A stretch of DNA of 20,684 nt from a virus, in the IMG/VR virus record IMGVR_UViG_3300007735_000454, positions 1 to 20,684 of that record; one strand, 5' to 3'. Within the stretch, counting starts at the first letter, position 1; every line of letters begins with the position of its first letter. The notes under the pieces are model-generated. The model was not told the DNA's origin. It searched no databases and saw only the letters and a program-made list of their open reading frames with translations. Positions 6,374 through 12,833 of this stretch are shown one piece after another. Position numbers and translations under genes: made by a program.

Positions 6374-6786
6374 TTCGTCATCTCGTCAAAAACTGATTGA
6401 GCCTCTGCTGCAAGGCGTTTCAGAGCAACAGCATCACTTCCGTAATCGCAAGGCTGTTTGCCAAGAATACCGACCCTCAACGCCGCCAGCGCCTCGGCCA
6501 GCTTGCGCTCGGCGGACTCGGTGCGATGGTTCTCCGCAGCGCCGCGTTCAAAGTGTTTCGCGCATAACTGTGTCAGCCTTTCTACCTCCGCTTGCAATTC
6601 AGAAATTCTACATTTTTGCAAATGATACCCATCAACATGACCGCAAGCCGTGCATACTTCGCGCGTTTCAGGCTTCGGCATCTGCGCGGGGGCGGTCATG
6701 GGGAACCCACAGCAGTTTTCGTTGACTGCCAGTCCGCTGCCGTCGCAGCACTTGTCTTTTTTGGCGTCCATCATTCCCCTTCTCAT
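6370..6786 (-). CDS. GC-rich, probably recently acquired coiled-coil protein
   Basis: A 138-aa protein. A Cys-rich N-terminal part (CCDGSG, CCG, CTACGHVDGYHLQKC) is followed by a coiled coil (ISELQAEVERLTQLC onward) and an Ala/Leu/Arg-rich helix. It resembles siphophage hypothetical proteins from GC-rich hosts. The base composition (runs such as CGCCGCCAGCGCCTCGG on the plus strand) is unlike every neighbour, while the ends match the operon exactly with ATGA overlaps. The start at 6786 fits the overlap. Internal ATGs at 6774 and 6771, next to a GAAGGGG stretch, are alternatives. Function unknown. Confidence 0.72.
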   Translation of the reverse strand: MRRGMMDAKKDKCCDGSGLAVNENCCGFPMTAPAQMPKPETREVCTACGHVDGYHLQKCRISELQAEVERLTQLCAKHFERGAAENHRTESAERKLAEALAALRVGILGKQPCDYGSDAVALKRLAAEAQSVFDEMTK

Positions 6787-7004
6787 TTAATTTCCACAAT
6801 TCGTCCAGCAACATTCCAAATCATATCTTCCAAAAGTTTGTTGACAATTTCTTTTTTGCCCAAACAAATGGCATCAGCAATATTATTTACTTGTTCGATT
6901 ATATCATCGGAAGTAGCAATATTTAAATTACGGCGTTCAATTTCTTCAATCAAATCTTCATCATCAATGTCATACATATCAACTTCTACTGTAACAAATG
7001 CCAT
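6783..7004 (-). CDS. Small acidic conserved phage protein, first gene of unit P3
   Basis: A 73-aa acidic protein starting MAFVTVEVDMYDIDDEDLIE and continuing EIERRNLNI. The TVEVD + D/E-rich + LIEELERR pattern is familiar from many phages and uncharacterised. A GGAG site lies 7 bases before the ATG, and the leader from P3 is only about 20 bases. It heads the longest unit in the window, 16 genes down to 2384. Confidence 0.76.
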   Translation of the reverse strand: MAFVTVEVDMYDIDDEDLIEEIERRNLNIATSDDIIEQVNNIADAICLGKKEIVNKLLEDMIWNVAGRIVEIK

Positions 7005-7030
7005 AATAAATCTCCTGTCAGTTTATAATA

Positions 7031-7080
7031 ATTATATCACGGTAATGCTATATTGTCAAGCAATTTCGTAAGTTATTGAT
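7031..7080 (-). promoter_or_regulatory. Early sigma70-type promoter P3 with shared upstream element
   Basis: On the minus strand: 13-mer ATCAATAACTTAC (7080-7068), an 8-base gap, -35 TTGACA (7059-7054), a 17-bp spacer and -10 TATAAT (7036-7031). Hexamers and spacing are all consensus, predicting a very strong promoter. It reads into 16 co-directional genes. The 13-mer starts just after the stop codon of the preceding gene, as at P1 and P2. Confidence 0.92.
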
Positions 7081-7082
7081 TT

Positions 7083-7316
7083 TTATAGAAAAGGTAAATC
7101 TTCTGAGGCATCCTGAAGCAATACAAAATTAATGAATTGGACAGCACCATCTTCATTATCAAAATAACGAATTATTGTCTGACCTGTCATCATTGAGAGT
7201 ATGACAAGTAACACATGGTCATCATATGTTGAAAATTTTATAACCCAATTATTTTTTAATACTGGATTAAATGATTTTAATTTCAAAAAAGTTTTGTTCT
7301 TTTGGGAATTCTTCAT
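7083..7316 (-). CDS. Conserved small phage protein, 77 aa
   Basis: A 77-aa protein. A Lys-rich N-terminus leads to NNWVIKFSTYDDHVLLVILS, then TGQTIIRYFDNEDGAVQFIN. This core reads as a small alpha/beta domain that I recall from T4-like marine phages, with no assigned function. The ribosome site is weak. It follows the 63-aa gene by 33 bases and ends next to P3's conserved element. Confidence 0.72.
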   Translation of the reverse strand: MKNSQKNKTFLKLKSFNPVLKNNWVIKFSTYDDHVLLVILSMMTGQTIIRYFDNEDGAVQFINFVLLQDASEDLPFL

Positions 7317-7322
7317 ATTGTT

Positions 7323-7330
7323 TATTTATG
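7323..7330 (-). promoter_or_regulatory. CATAAATA late-promoter-like box (weak)
   Basis: Minus-strand CATAAATA matches 7 of 8 bases of the T4 late -10 box (TATAAATA). It lies only 7 bases upstream of the ATG at 7316, so transcription would begin almost at the start codon. In an AT-rich genome this could be chance. I list it because the same octamer occurs at two other gene-leading positions. Confidence 0.25.
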
Positions 7331-7349
7331 AAAAATTCCCATCGGAACA

Positions 7350-7541
7350 TTACTTGACTTTTACAGTCACAGTCTTATAAACATCATCAAAGAATTTTAC
7401 AACAGATTTTGCAAATGCAGTTTCAGCGGCAATATAACTGTCCACTGACTTTAATACTGCTTCATTGGTAATAAATGTTTTTGCAAATTTGGATTTTGCA
7501 GTTCCAACACTGTCAATCATCGTTTCGGTAATAGTTTCCAT
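7350..7541 (-). CDS. Small helical protein, 63 aa
   Basis: A 63-aa protein, mostly helical and poor in aromatic residues (METITETMIDSVGTAKSKF, then SYIAAETAFAKSVVKFFDDV). Short helical proteins of this style occur in marine T4-like phages. Function unknown. A TAGGAGATATT sequence puts the stop codon of the 33-aa ORF inside this gene's ribosome site, so the two genes are tightly coupled. Confidence 0.72.
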   Translation of the reverse strand: METITETMIDSVGTAKSKFAKTFITNEAVLKSVDSYIAAETAFAKSVVKFFDDVYKTVTVKVK

Positions 7542-7549
7542 AATATCTC

Positions 7550-7651
7550 CTATTTCACAATAAAAGTTTTGTTACGTGTAGCAGAATACATACGACGGGC
7601 TTCCTGTATTGCAGAGATTACTTTCTTTACAAATTTTAACGTGCGTTCCAT
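7550..7651 (-). CDS. 33-aa basic peptide, first gene of unit P4
   Basis: Small ORF starting MERTLKFVKKVISAIQEARR and ending KTFIVK. It is a basic amphipathic helix followed by a short tail. A GGAGAG ribosome site lies 6 bases before the ATG and a consensus-spaced promoter directly upstream. Its TAG stop is part of the next gene's ribosome site. These signals make it credible despite its size. Function unknown. Confidence 0.7.
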   Translation of the reverse strand: MERTLKFVKKVISAIQEARRMYSATRNKTFIVK

Positions 7652-7664
7652 TTTGGCTCTCCTT

Positions 7665-7688
7665 GTGTGATACACTATTATATCACAC
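7665..7688. repeat. 8-bp inverted repeat over the P4 -10 box
   Basis: GTGTGATA (7665-7672) and TATCACAC (7681-7688) are perfect inverted copies separated by 8 bases. The -10 box of promoter P4 (7677-7682) and the expected start site fall between or inside the arms. This is a typical operator geometry. It could also form a hairpin at the very 5' end of the transcript. The arms are too far apart for a standard CRP site. Confidence 0.65.
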
Positions 7689-7705
7689 TTTTATTTATGT
7701 TGCAA
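7677..7705 (-). promoter_or_regulatory. Promoter P4 with embedded late-like box
   Basis: On the minus strand: -35 TTGCAA (7705-7700), a 17-bp spacer and -10 TATAAT (7682-7677). It drives the 33-aa, 63-aa and 77-aa genes. It lacks the 13-mer shared by P1-P3. A CATAAATA octamer (7699-7692), resembling a T4 late box, lies within the spacer, so the site may serve in two phases. The inverted repeat at 7665-7688 overlaps its -10. Confidence 0.75.
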
Positions 7706-7709
7706 TGCA

Positions 7710-8105
7710 TCAGAATTTCAGATGATTTTTTCTTATTTTGCAACTGACCCATTCGTTATAGAATAAATCGCTTCGGAGAGCGTGATAGGTAAATATATAA
7801 TAACTTTCCCAATATGAACATTCACCTCGGGATATACACAATTTTATTATTTCTTTTTTATATTTCTCGGTGCCGTTCTTTTCAATTTCTTCCAATAAAG
7901 TTTTATTTGAACCCCAATAAGATTCCCAATCGCTTGTCTTGCGAATCTTTTTTCTTTTACCCTTTATTTGTTTTGTTCCTGCTTTGGTAAAGAATTTTTT
8001 ACCGATATACTTTTTATTTGTTTCAAGATTTGTAATGATATAAACAAATCCGTAATTATTTTCAATCTGTTCAGATGTAAATTCTTTATCATTATATAAC
8101 CACAT
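7710..8105 (-). CDS. GIY-YIG / Seg-like putative endonuclease
   Basis: I start at the ATG at 8105 (MWLYNDKEFT), which has GGAG 6 bases upstream. The ATG at 8117 is inside the terminator tail. The 131-aa protein has NYGFVYIITNLETNKKYIGK, a GIY-YIG-like signature at residues 18-35, and a KTSDWESYWGSNK segment. It also has ECSYWESYYIF (95-105, with candidate catalytic Glu) and an Asn near 117. This resembles the Seg-like or uncharacterised GIY-YIG proteins of T4-like phages. No separate DNA-binding domain is visible. Homing activity is inference. It stands alone between a terminator and P4. Confidence 0.8.
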   Translation of the reverse strand: MWLYNDKEFTSEQIENNYGFVYIITNLETNKKYIGKKFFTKAGTKQIKGKRKKIRKTSDWESYWGSNKTLLEEIEKNGTEKYKKEIIKLCISRGECSYWESYYIFTYHALRSDLFYNEWVSCKIRKNHLKF

Positions 8106-8117
8106 GCTGTTCTCCAT

Positions 8118-8148
8118 AAAAAAAGGAGAGGGTTTTACGCCTCTCCTT
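8118..8148 (-). terminator. Strong intrinsic terminator after the porin gene
   Basis: On the minus strand AAGGAGAGG (8148-8140) pairs with CCTCTCCTT (8131-8123) across an 8-base loop, followed by an uninterrupted T run. The stem is 9 bp and perfect. It ends the nrd/pstS/porin unit about 20 bases past the porin stop. It is the clearest terminator in the window. Confidence 0.93.
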
Positions 8149-8169
8149 ATTTAGAGAACTACAAAAGTA

Positions 8170-8886
8170 TTAGAATGCTTTTGCTACAGATAGAACGACA
8201 GCATTTTTATATAGATGCTGACCATCGACTGTATTTGCTGCTACTACACCAGAACCCATTGCTTTATTGGTATAATAGTGTGCACCCAAATCCCAACCTT
8301 TCAAGCTGTATGTTGCACCAAGTTTATAGTCCGTGTAATTTAATGCATCATGACTATTTACTTTTGTGCGACCTACATGACCGTTCAAGGTAACATTTGC
8401 AATACCAGGAACTGGAACATTTGCATCAGCTTGGAAATATTGCGAACCAACACTGTTTGCAACACCAAAGTAATCACTGATTGAACGTGTATATTTTACG
8501 CCAATAGGACCAGCAGTCAAACCAGCATACAATTCATTTGTATCATATTTCTTGTTTGTTGCTGTTGCTGCACGTTGATAGAAATAATTATAGCTTCCGA
8601 CATCAACTGTTACACCCTTAACAACTTCAAGTTTATAACCACCATAGATGTCACTTTCTAGACCAGAACCATTGGTATAAAGTTCGGTGCTGACAGAACT
8701 GTTCCAATTTCCAACATAAAATCCTTTCATGCCATATTCAACACCACCCTGAATTGCACGTGAATTTTGTGTTTGGCTCATACCACGAAAACGATAATCT
8801 GAAACCATTCCTGCATTTCCAGAAAGACCATCAGCCAATACCGAAGTAGATACCAACATCAATAACATAAGTAAAGTTTTCTTCAT
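8170..8886 (-). CDS. TorF / Gcw_chp-type outer-membrane porin
   Basis: I start at the ATG at 8886, which has a good GGAG site and begins a classical signal peptide (MKKTLLMLLMLVSTSVLA, cut before DG). The longer frame to 9006 lies in nrdB. The mature protein of about 220 aa opens GLSGNAGMVSDYRFRGMSQT, the hallmark start of the TIGR02001/Gcw_chp family of putative porins. It continues as alternating beta strands (YVGNWNSSV, YDTNELYAGL, YKLGATYSL) and ends in Phe, as outer-membrane barrels do. It is the last gene of the nrdA-pstS-nrdB unit. A phage-borne porin could change outer-membrane permeability or receptor display. Which one is unknown. Confidence 0.88.
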   Translation of the reverse strand: MKKTLLMLLMLVSTSVLADGLSGNAGMVSDYRFRGMSQTQNSRAIQGGVEYGMKGFYVGNWNSSVSTELYTNGSGLESDIYGGYKLEVVKGVTVDVGSYNYFYQRAATATNKKYDTNELYAGLTAGPIGVKYTRSISDYFGVANSVGSQYFQADANVPVPGIANVTLNGHVGRTKVNSHDALNYTDYKLGATYSLKGWDLGAHYYTNKAMGSGVVAANTVDGQHLYKNAVVLSVAKAF

Positions 8887-8905
8887 ATTTTCTCCTATAA
8901 AAGTT

Positions 8906-9895
8906 TTAAGCCGCTTCGCTCCAAACATCTTCCCAACTACCTGAAAGTGCGCCCTTGGCATAGTCAGTGGCACGATTTTCAAAAAAGTTGGTATGTGTCG
9001 GTGCATTTATCATTTCTTCAACCCAAGGCAGCGGGTTCTTCTTCGCTTTGAAGATTCCCTTGAGTCCTAGACCAATCAACCTCCTATCTGTAATGTAACG
9101 AATATAATTCTTTACATCAATCGCGGTAAGATTTTCCATCTCACCCATAGTAAAGGCTAAGTCAATAAATTTATCTTCTAATTCAACCATGCGTGTTGCT
9201 ATAGTATATATCTCACCTTTTAATTCATCATTCCATATTTCTTTGTTCTCCTCTATGTAAGTCCTAAACATCTTAGTCATACCTTCACAATGCATCGTTT
9301 CATCAACAATTGACCAGGTAACAATCTGACCCATACCCTTCATTTTACCATGTCTTGGGAAATTAAGCAACATGATAAATGAAGAAAATAGCTGCATTCC
9401 TTCTGTAAGTGCCGAAAATACTGCGATATGTTTTGCTGTATTTTGTTTATTACTATTTTGTTGTGATATATTCAAAACATAATCATGTTTTTCTTTCATT
9501 TCATTATATTGCATAAATTCATTATACATCGAATCAGGCATACCCAAAGTTTCAATCAAATGTGAATATGCAGCAATATGTAATGCTTCACGTGCTGCAA
9601 AACCCATAAGCATCATTCTTATCTCAGGCTGAGGGAAATAAGGCAAATAATTATGAACATAACCACCAGCGACATCAATATCTCCTTGGGTAAAGAATCG
9701 GAAGATTTGTGTGAGGAAGTATTTTTCTTTTTCATTTAATTTTTGTTTCCAATCTTTAACATCTTCAATCATCGGAACTTCTGTATGCATCCAGTGGGAC
9801 TGTTCATGTTTTAACCATGCTTCATATGCCCAAGGATATGAAAATGGTTTATAATGTGTTCTTTCTTCTGTTAAATTAATTTTTTTTCTGGTCAT
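8906..9895 (-). CDS. nrdB: Class I ribonucleotide reductase beta subunit
   Basis: A 329-aa small subunit that makes the tyrosyl radical needed by NrdA to reduce ribonucleotides to deoxyribonucleotides. All ligands of the di-iron site are visible: D72 (GDIDVAGG), E103 and H106 (REALH), E165 (EGMQLF), and E199 and H202 (DETMH). Y110 is at the position of the radical Tyr (E. coli Y122). The length is typical of short phage and bacterial R2 proteins. Its start overlaps the 47-aa ORF by ATGA, and it is separated from nrdA by pstS. The ribosome site is weak, so it probably relies on coupling. Confidence 0.97.
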   Translation of the reverse strand: MTRKKINLTEERTHYKPFSYPWAYEAWLKHEQSHWMHTEVPMIEDVKDWKQKLNEKEKYFLTQIFRFFTQGDIDVAGGYVHNYLPYFPQPEIRMMLMGFAAREALHIAAYSHLIETLGMPDSMYNEFMQYNEMKEKHDYVLNISQQNSNKQNTAKHIAVFSALTEGMQLFSSFIMLLNFPRHGKMKGMGQIVTWSIVDETMHCEGMTKMFRTYIEENKEIWNDELKGEIYTIATRMVELEDKFIDLAFTMGEMENLTAIDVKNYIRYITDRRLIGLGLKGIFKAKKNPLPWVEEMINAPTHTNFFENRATDYAKGALSGSWEDVWSEAA

Positions 9896-10035
9896 TTATC
9901 GTCTTTCTTTTTTTGATTTTTTGCTTCCATTTCTCTCAAGTCCATAGCTGCATCCGCTACTCCATGCCAATCTTCATGAAGTATTTTCATCTGAAGATAT
10001 TCAAGCATTATTCTTTTTTGTTCTTTATAGTCCAT
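9892..10035 (-). CDS. 47-aa conserved phage peptide upstream of nrdB
   Basis: Small ORF starting MDYKEQKRIMLEYLQMKILH, then EDWHGVADAAMDLREMEAK and a Lys-rich end. The EDWHGVxDAAxDLRE pattern is familiar from other phages and has no known function. GGAG lies 6 bases before the ATG. It overlaps pstS by 11 bases and nrdB by 4, filling what would otherwise be a gap. Predicted all-helical. Confidence 0.82.
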   Translation of the reverse strand: MDYKEQKRIMLEYLQMKILHEDWHGVADAAMDLREMEAKNQKKKDDK

Positions 10036-11017
10036 ATTTTCTCCATTCAGACATTATTTTGTTTTTAATTTTATCTGGCATAGGGACATAATCCAAATCT
10101 AATGCTGTTTTATCACCATTTTGATATGCCCATGAAAAAAACTTGAGAACTTCAGTAATATTTTTCTTTTCTGTTTTAGTGTTTAGTAATATAAACGTTG
10201 CACCTGTAATTGGCCAACTATCTTTACCTGGTTGGTCAACAAGTAGTAAATAATAACCTGGTGCTTTATCCCATTGTGCATTTGCTGCTGCTGCTGAAAA
10301 TGTTTTATCATCAGGTGCTACAAAATTACCATCTTTATTCTTTAGTAGAATATATGTCATTTTGTTTTGAAGCGCATAAGCATATTCAACATAACCTATC
10401 GAACCATTAATCTTTTGAACATATGCCGAAACACCTTCATTTCCTTTTCCTGAAATTCCTGTTGACCATTTCACGGAGGTTGCAGCACCAATCTTCTCTT
10501 TCCATTCATCATTTACTTTTGAAAGATAACTTGTAAAAATAAATGATGTTCCGGAACCGTCAGACCTTGTTACTACAGTAATATTTTCATCAGGTAATTT
10601 CACATTTTTATTAATTTCAGCAATTTCAGGCGCATTCCATTTTGTTATTTTACCTAAAAATATGTCAGCTAAAATTTTATTTGTAAATTTAATATCACCA
10701 GATTTAAATTGCTTCAGATTAAAAACAGGAACTACTCCACCCATTACGATTGGAAATTGAATTAAACCTTCCTTTTCTAATTGTGTTAATTCAAGTGGGG
10801 CATCACTTCCACCAAAATCAACTGTTCTTGCAATAATTTGTTTTATGCCACCACCAGAACCTATTGATTGATAGTTTATCATAATACCAGTTTTATTTTT
10901 ATATTCATCTGACCATTTTGAATATAATGGATATGGAAATGTAGCACCTGCACCATTTATCTGAGCATAAGAATTATTTACAAGAAACATCATTAAAATT
11001 AAAATAAGTTTTTTCAT
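10025..11017 (-). CDS. pstS: Periplasmic phosphate-binding protein PstS
   Basis: A 330-aa protein with an 18-residue signal peptide (cut after NNSYA). It closely resembles E. coli PstS along its whole length. Phosphate contacts are preserved: T26-F27 (GAGATFPYPLY), S54 (SIGSGGG), D72 (GGSDAPL), R151 and S155-G156-T157 (RSDGSGTSF). It binds phosphate in the periplasm for delivery to the host PstCAB transporter. No pstC, pstA, pstB or phoU gene is present in the window. It sits 3 bases after nrdA, whose end supplies GAGGGG as its ribosome site, so it is co-expressed with nucleotide synthesis. Phage pstS is a known auxiliary metabolic gene. Confidence 0.97.
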   Translation of the reverse strand: MKKLILILMMFLVNNSYAQINGAGATFPYPLYSKWSDEYKNKTGIMINYQSIGSGGGIKQIIARTVDFGGSDAPLELTQLEKEGLIQFPIVMGGVVPVFNLKQFKSGDIKFTNKILADIFLGKITKWNAPEIAEINKNVKLPDENITVVTRSDGSGTSFIFTSYLSKVNDEWKEKIGAATSVKWSTGISGKGNEGVSAYVQKINGSIGYVEYAYALQNKMTYILLKNKDGNFVAPDDKTFSAAAANAQWDKAPGYYLLLVDQPGKDSWPITGATFILLNTKTEKKNITEVLKFFSWAYQNGDKTALDLDYVPMPDKIKNKIMSEWRKYGL

Positions 11018-11020
11018 TTT

Positions 11021-12820
11021 TTACCCCTCACACGCAAGGCAAACATCATCATCTTTTGCCAATTTTTTCAAATCAATTTCTTCAATAACATGTCTTTCAA
11101 TTTTTCTTGCAACCTTATCTGCTTTTGCAAGTTTTTCAGAACGACAATAATAAAGTGTTTTTAATCCCTGTTTCCATGCTTGAAAATGAACAGCATGAAG
11201 ATATTTTACATTTACGTCCGGTCTGAAAAATAGATTAAGGGATTGCGACTGGTCAATGTAATCTTGTCGGCTAGCTGCATGGTCCACAATCCATCTTTGG
11301 TCAATTTCCATTCCTGTTTTGTATATTTCACGTGTTTCGGCATCAAGAAATTCCAAGTGCTGGACTGAACCATCGTTTGCAATGATACTTGACCAGATTT
11401 CATTGTAGTCCAACTCCTTGTCTGCATCGCATTTCTCCTTGATTATTTTATCCAGAAATTTGTTTTTGTTTAAATGTGCGCCACTCAAAGTATCTTGTCT
11501 GTATGCATTTGCTCTCCAAGGCTCAATACTTGGTGATGTATTACCCATGATAATTGACGATGATGCATTTGGTGCAATCGACATTACATGTGAAAATCTA
11601 CGACCAGTTCCTTTTGCATCGGGTGCTTCACCACGTTCTTCACCCAATTTCATATTTGCTTCATCAAGACGTTTTCTGATATGTTTAAATATACGAATAT
11701 TTGCTGATGTTGCAAGCGCAGATTCCCATGCAAGATTGTTCTTTTGCAAATATGCATGATAGCCCAATGCACCTACGCCAATTGAACGTTCGCGCTTTGC
11801 AGAATATTTTGCACGTGAAATTGTATCAGGTGCATTCTTGATAAAATATGTCAATACATTATCAAGCATTTCTGCAACATCATGCAGGAACATTTTATCA
11901 GATTTCCAATCGTCAAAATATTCAAGATTGACTGACGATAGACAACATACAGCAGTTCTTTCTTTATCTGTCGGCAAAATAATTTCAGAACAAAGATTTG
12001 ATTGGCGAATCTTCAGTCCAAGTTTTTTCTGAAATTCTGGCATCTTACGATTTGATTCATCGATAAAATGAATATAAGGTTCACCAGTGTGCATACGCAT
12101 TTCAAGAATACGTTGCCACAATTCTTTTGCAGATACTTTATCACGAACTTCGCCTGAATGGGGGTCTTTTAATTCCCATGTATCATCATAGTTTGAATCT
12201 AACATGCATTTTTCAATAATTTCCATAAAATCATCAGTGATATTAATACCATGATGAAGATTCAAACAACGCATATTTTGGTCACCCGTCGGTTTTCTTA
12301 TCTCTAAAAAAATGAGAATATCAGGATGAGAAATATCAAGATAAGCAGCATAGGAACCACGACGAGTGCGACCTTGACGATAAGCCAAAGAAGAAGCATC
12401 GTAAGTCCTAAGATGAGGAATAACGCCAACAGACTTATCATCAGAAGCACGAATACCAATACCGATTCCAACTCCACCTCCTAACATTGAGAGCCAATTT
12501 ACTTCCGAAAGGGTATTGACAAGACCCTCTGCACTATCATCCAAATAAGGGAGAAAACAAGAAATAGGAAAACCACGCTTACTACGACCAAAACTAAGAA
12601 TAGGTGTGCTATAAGATAGCCAATGTTTGCTACTATATTCATATAACCTTTGCGCGTGTTCTTTGTTTGAACTGAATTGTTTCGAGACATATGCAAACCT
12701 TTCTTGCGGTGATTTTTCATCATCCGTCATATAACTTTCTTTTAATCGCTTTAAACCCAATTCATCAAATAATTTATCACGCGAATAATCTACCTTAATA
12801 CCATACACAAAATCTTCCAT
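11021..12820 (-). CDS. nrdA: Class I ribonucleotide reductase alpha subunit, no ATP cone
   Basis: A 599-aa catalytic subunit. Active-site residues are present: C88 (ISCFLP) and C292 as the redox pair, N275-x-C277-x-E279 (SNLCSE) with the thiyl-radical Cys, the radical-transfer pair Y557-Y558 (TLYYCR), and a C-terminal C594-x-x-C597 for re-reduction by thioredoxin or glutaredoxin. The E. coli enzyme is about 760 aa. This one starts directly at the helical domain and lacks the N-terminal ATP cone, so dATP shut-off through that domain should be absent. GGAG precedes the ATG. It heads nrdA-pstS-47 aa-nrdB-porin. Confidence 0.97.
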   Translation of the reverse strand: MEDFVYGIKVDYSRDKLFDELGLKRLKESYMTDDEKSPQERFAYVSKQFSSNKEHAQRLYEYSSKHWLSYSTPILSFGRSKRGFPISCFLPYLDDSAEGLVNTLSEVNWLSMLGGGVGIGIGIRASDDKSVGVIPHLRTYDASSLAYRQGRTRRGSYAAYLDISHPDILIFLEIRKPTGDQNMRCLNLHHGINITDDFMEIIEKCMLDSNYDDTWELKDPHSGEVRDKVSAKELWQRILEMRMHTGEPYIHFIDESNRKMPEFQKKLGLKIRQSNLCSEIILPTDKERTAVCCLSSVNLEYFDDWKSDKMFLHDVAEMLDNVLTYFIKNAPDTISRAKYSAKRERSIGVGALGYHAYLQKNNLAWESALATSANIRIFKHIRKRLDEANMKLGEERGEAPDAKGTGRRFSHVMSIAPNASSSIIMGNTSPSIEPWRANAYRQDTLSGAHLNKNKFLDKIIKEKCDADKELDYNEIWSSIIANDGSVQHLEFLDAETREIYKTGMEIDQRWIVDHAASRQDYIDQSQSLNLFFRPDVNVKYLHAVHFQAWKQGLKTLYYCRSEKLAKADKVARKIERHVIEEIDLKKLAKDDDVCLACEG

Positions 12821-12833
12821 ATTCTCTCCGTTA

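Noticed and set aside
6243-7071. Two long plus-strand open frames (160 and 159 aa) over the GC-rich gene
   Set aside because: High GC lengthens chance frames. They overlap each other and three well-placed minus-strand genes with ATGA junctions, and show no domain.
7665-7688. CRP-type operator reading of the TGTGA/TCACA arms
   Set aside because: CRP sites have 6 bases between TGTGA and TCACA. Here the gap is 12, so I keep only the generic inverted-repeat call.
8887-9006. 40-residue N-terminal extension of the porin
   Set aside because: The extension lies inside nrdB and would bury the signal peptide. The ATG at 8886 has a strong ribosome site and a classical signal sequence.
11418-11759. 113-aa plus-strand frame opposite nrdA
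   Set aside because: Antisense to a conserved catalytic gene; no supporting signal.
12499-12723. 74-aa minus-strand frame inside nrdA with a strongly hydrophobic stretch
   Set aside because: It looks like a membrane protein, but the NrdA frame is conserved here (including the segment around GGGVGIGIGI). No good ribosome site was seen, so it is most likely a frame shadow.
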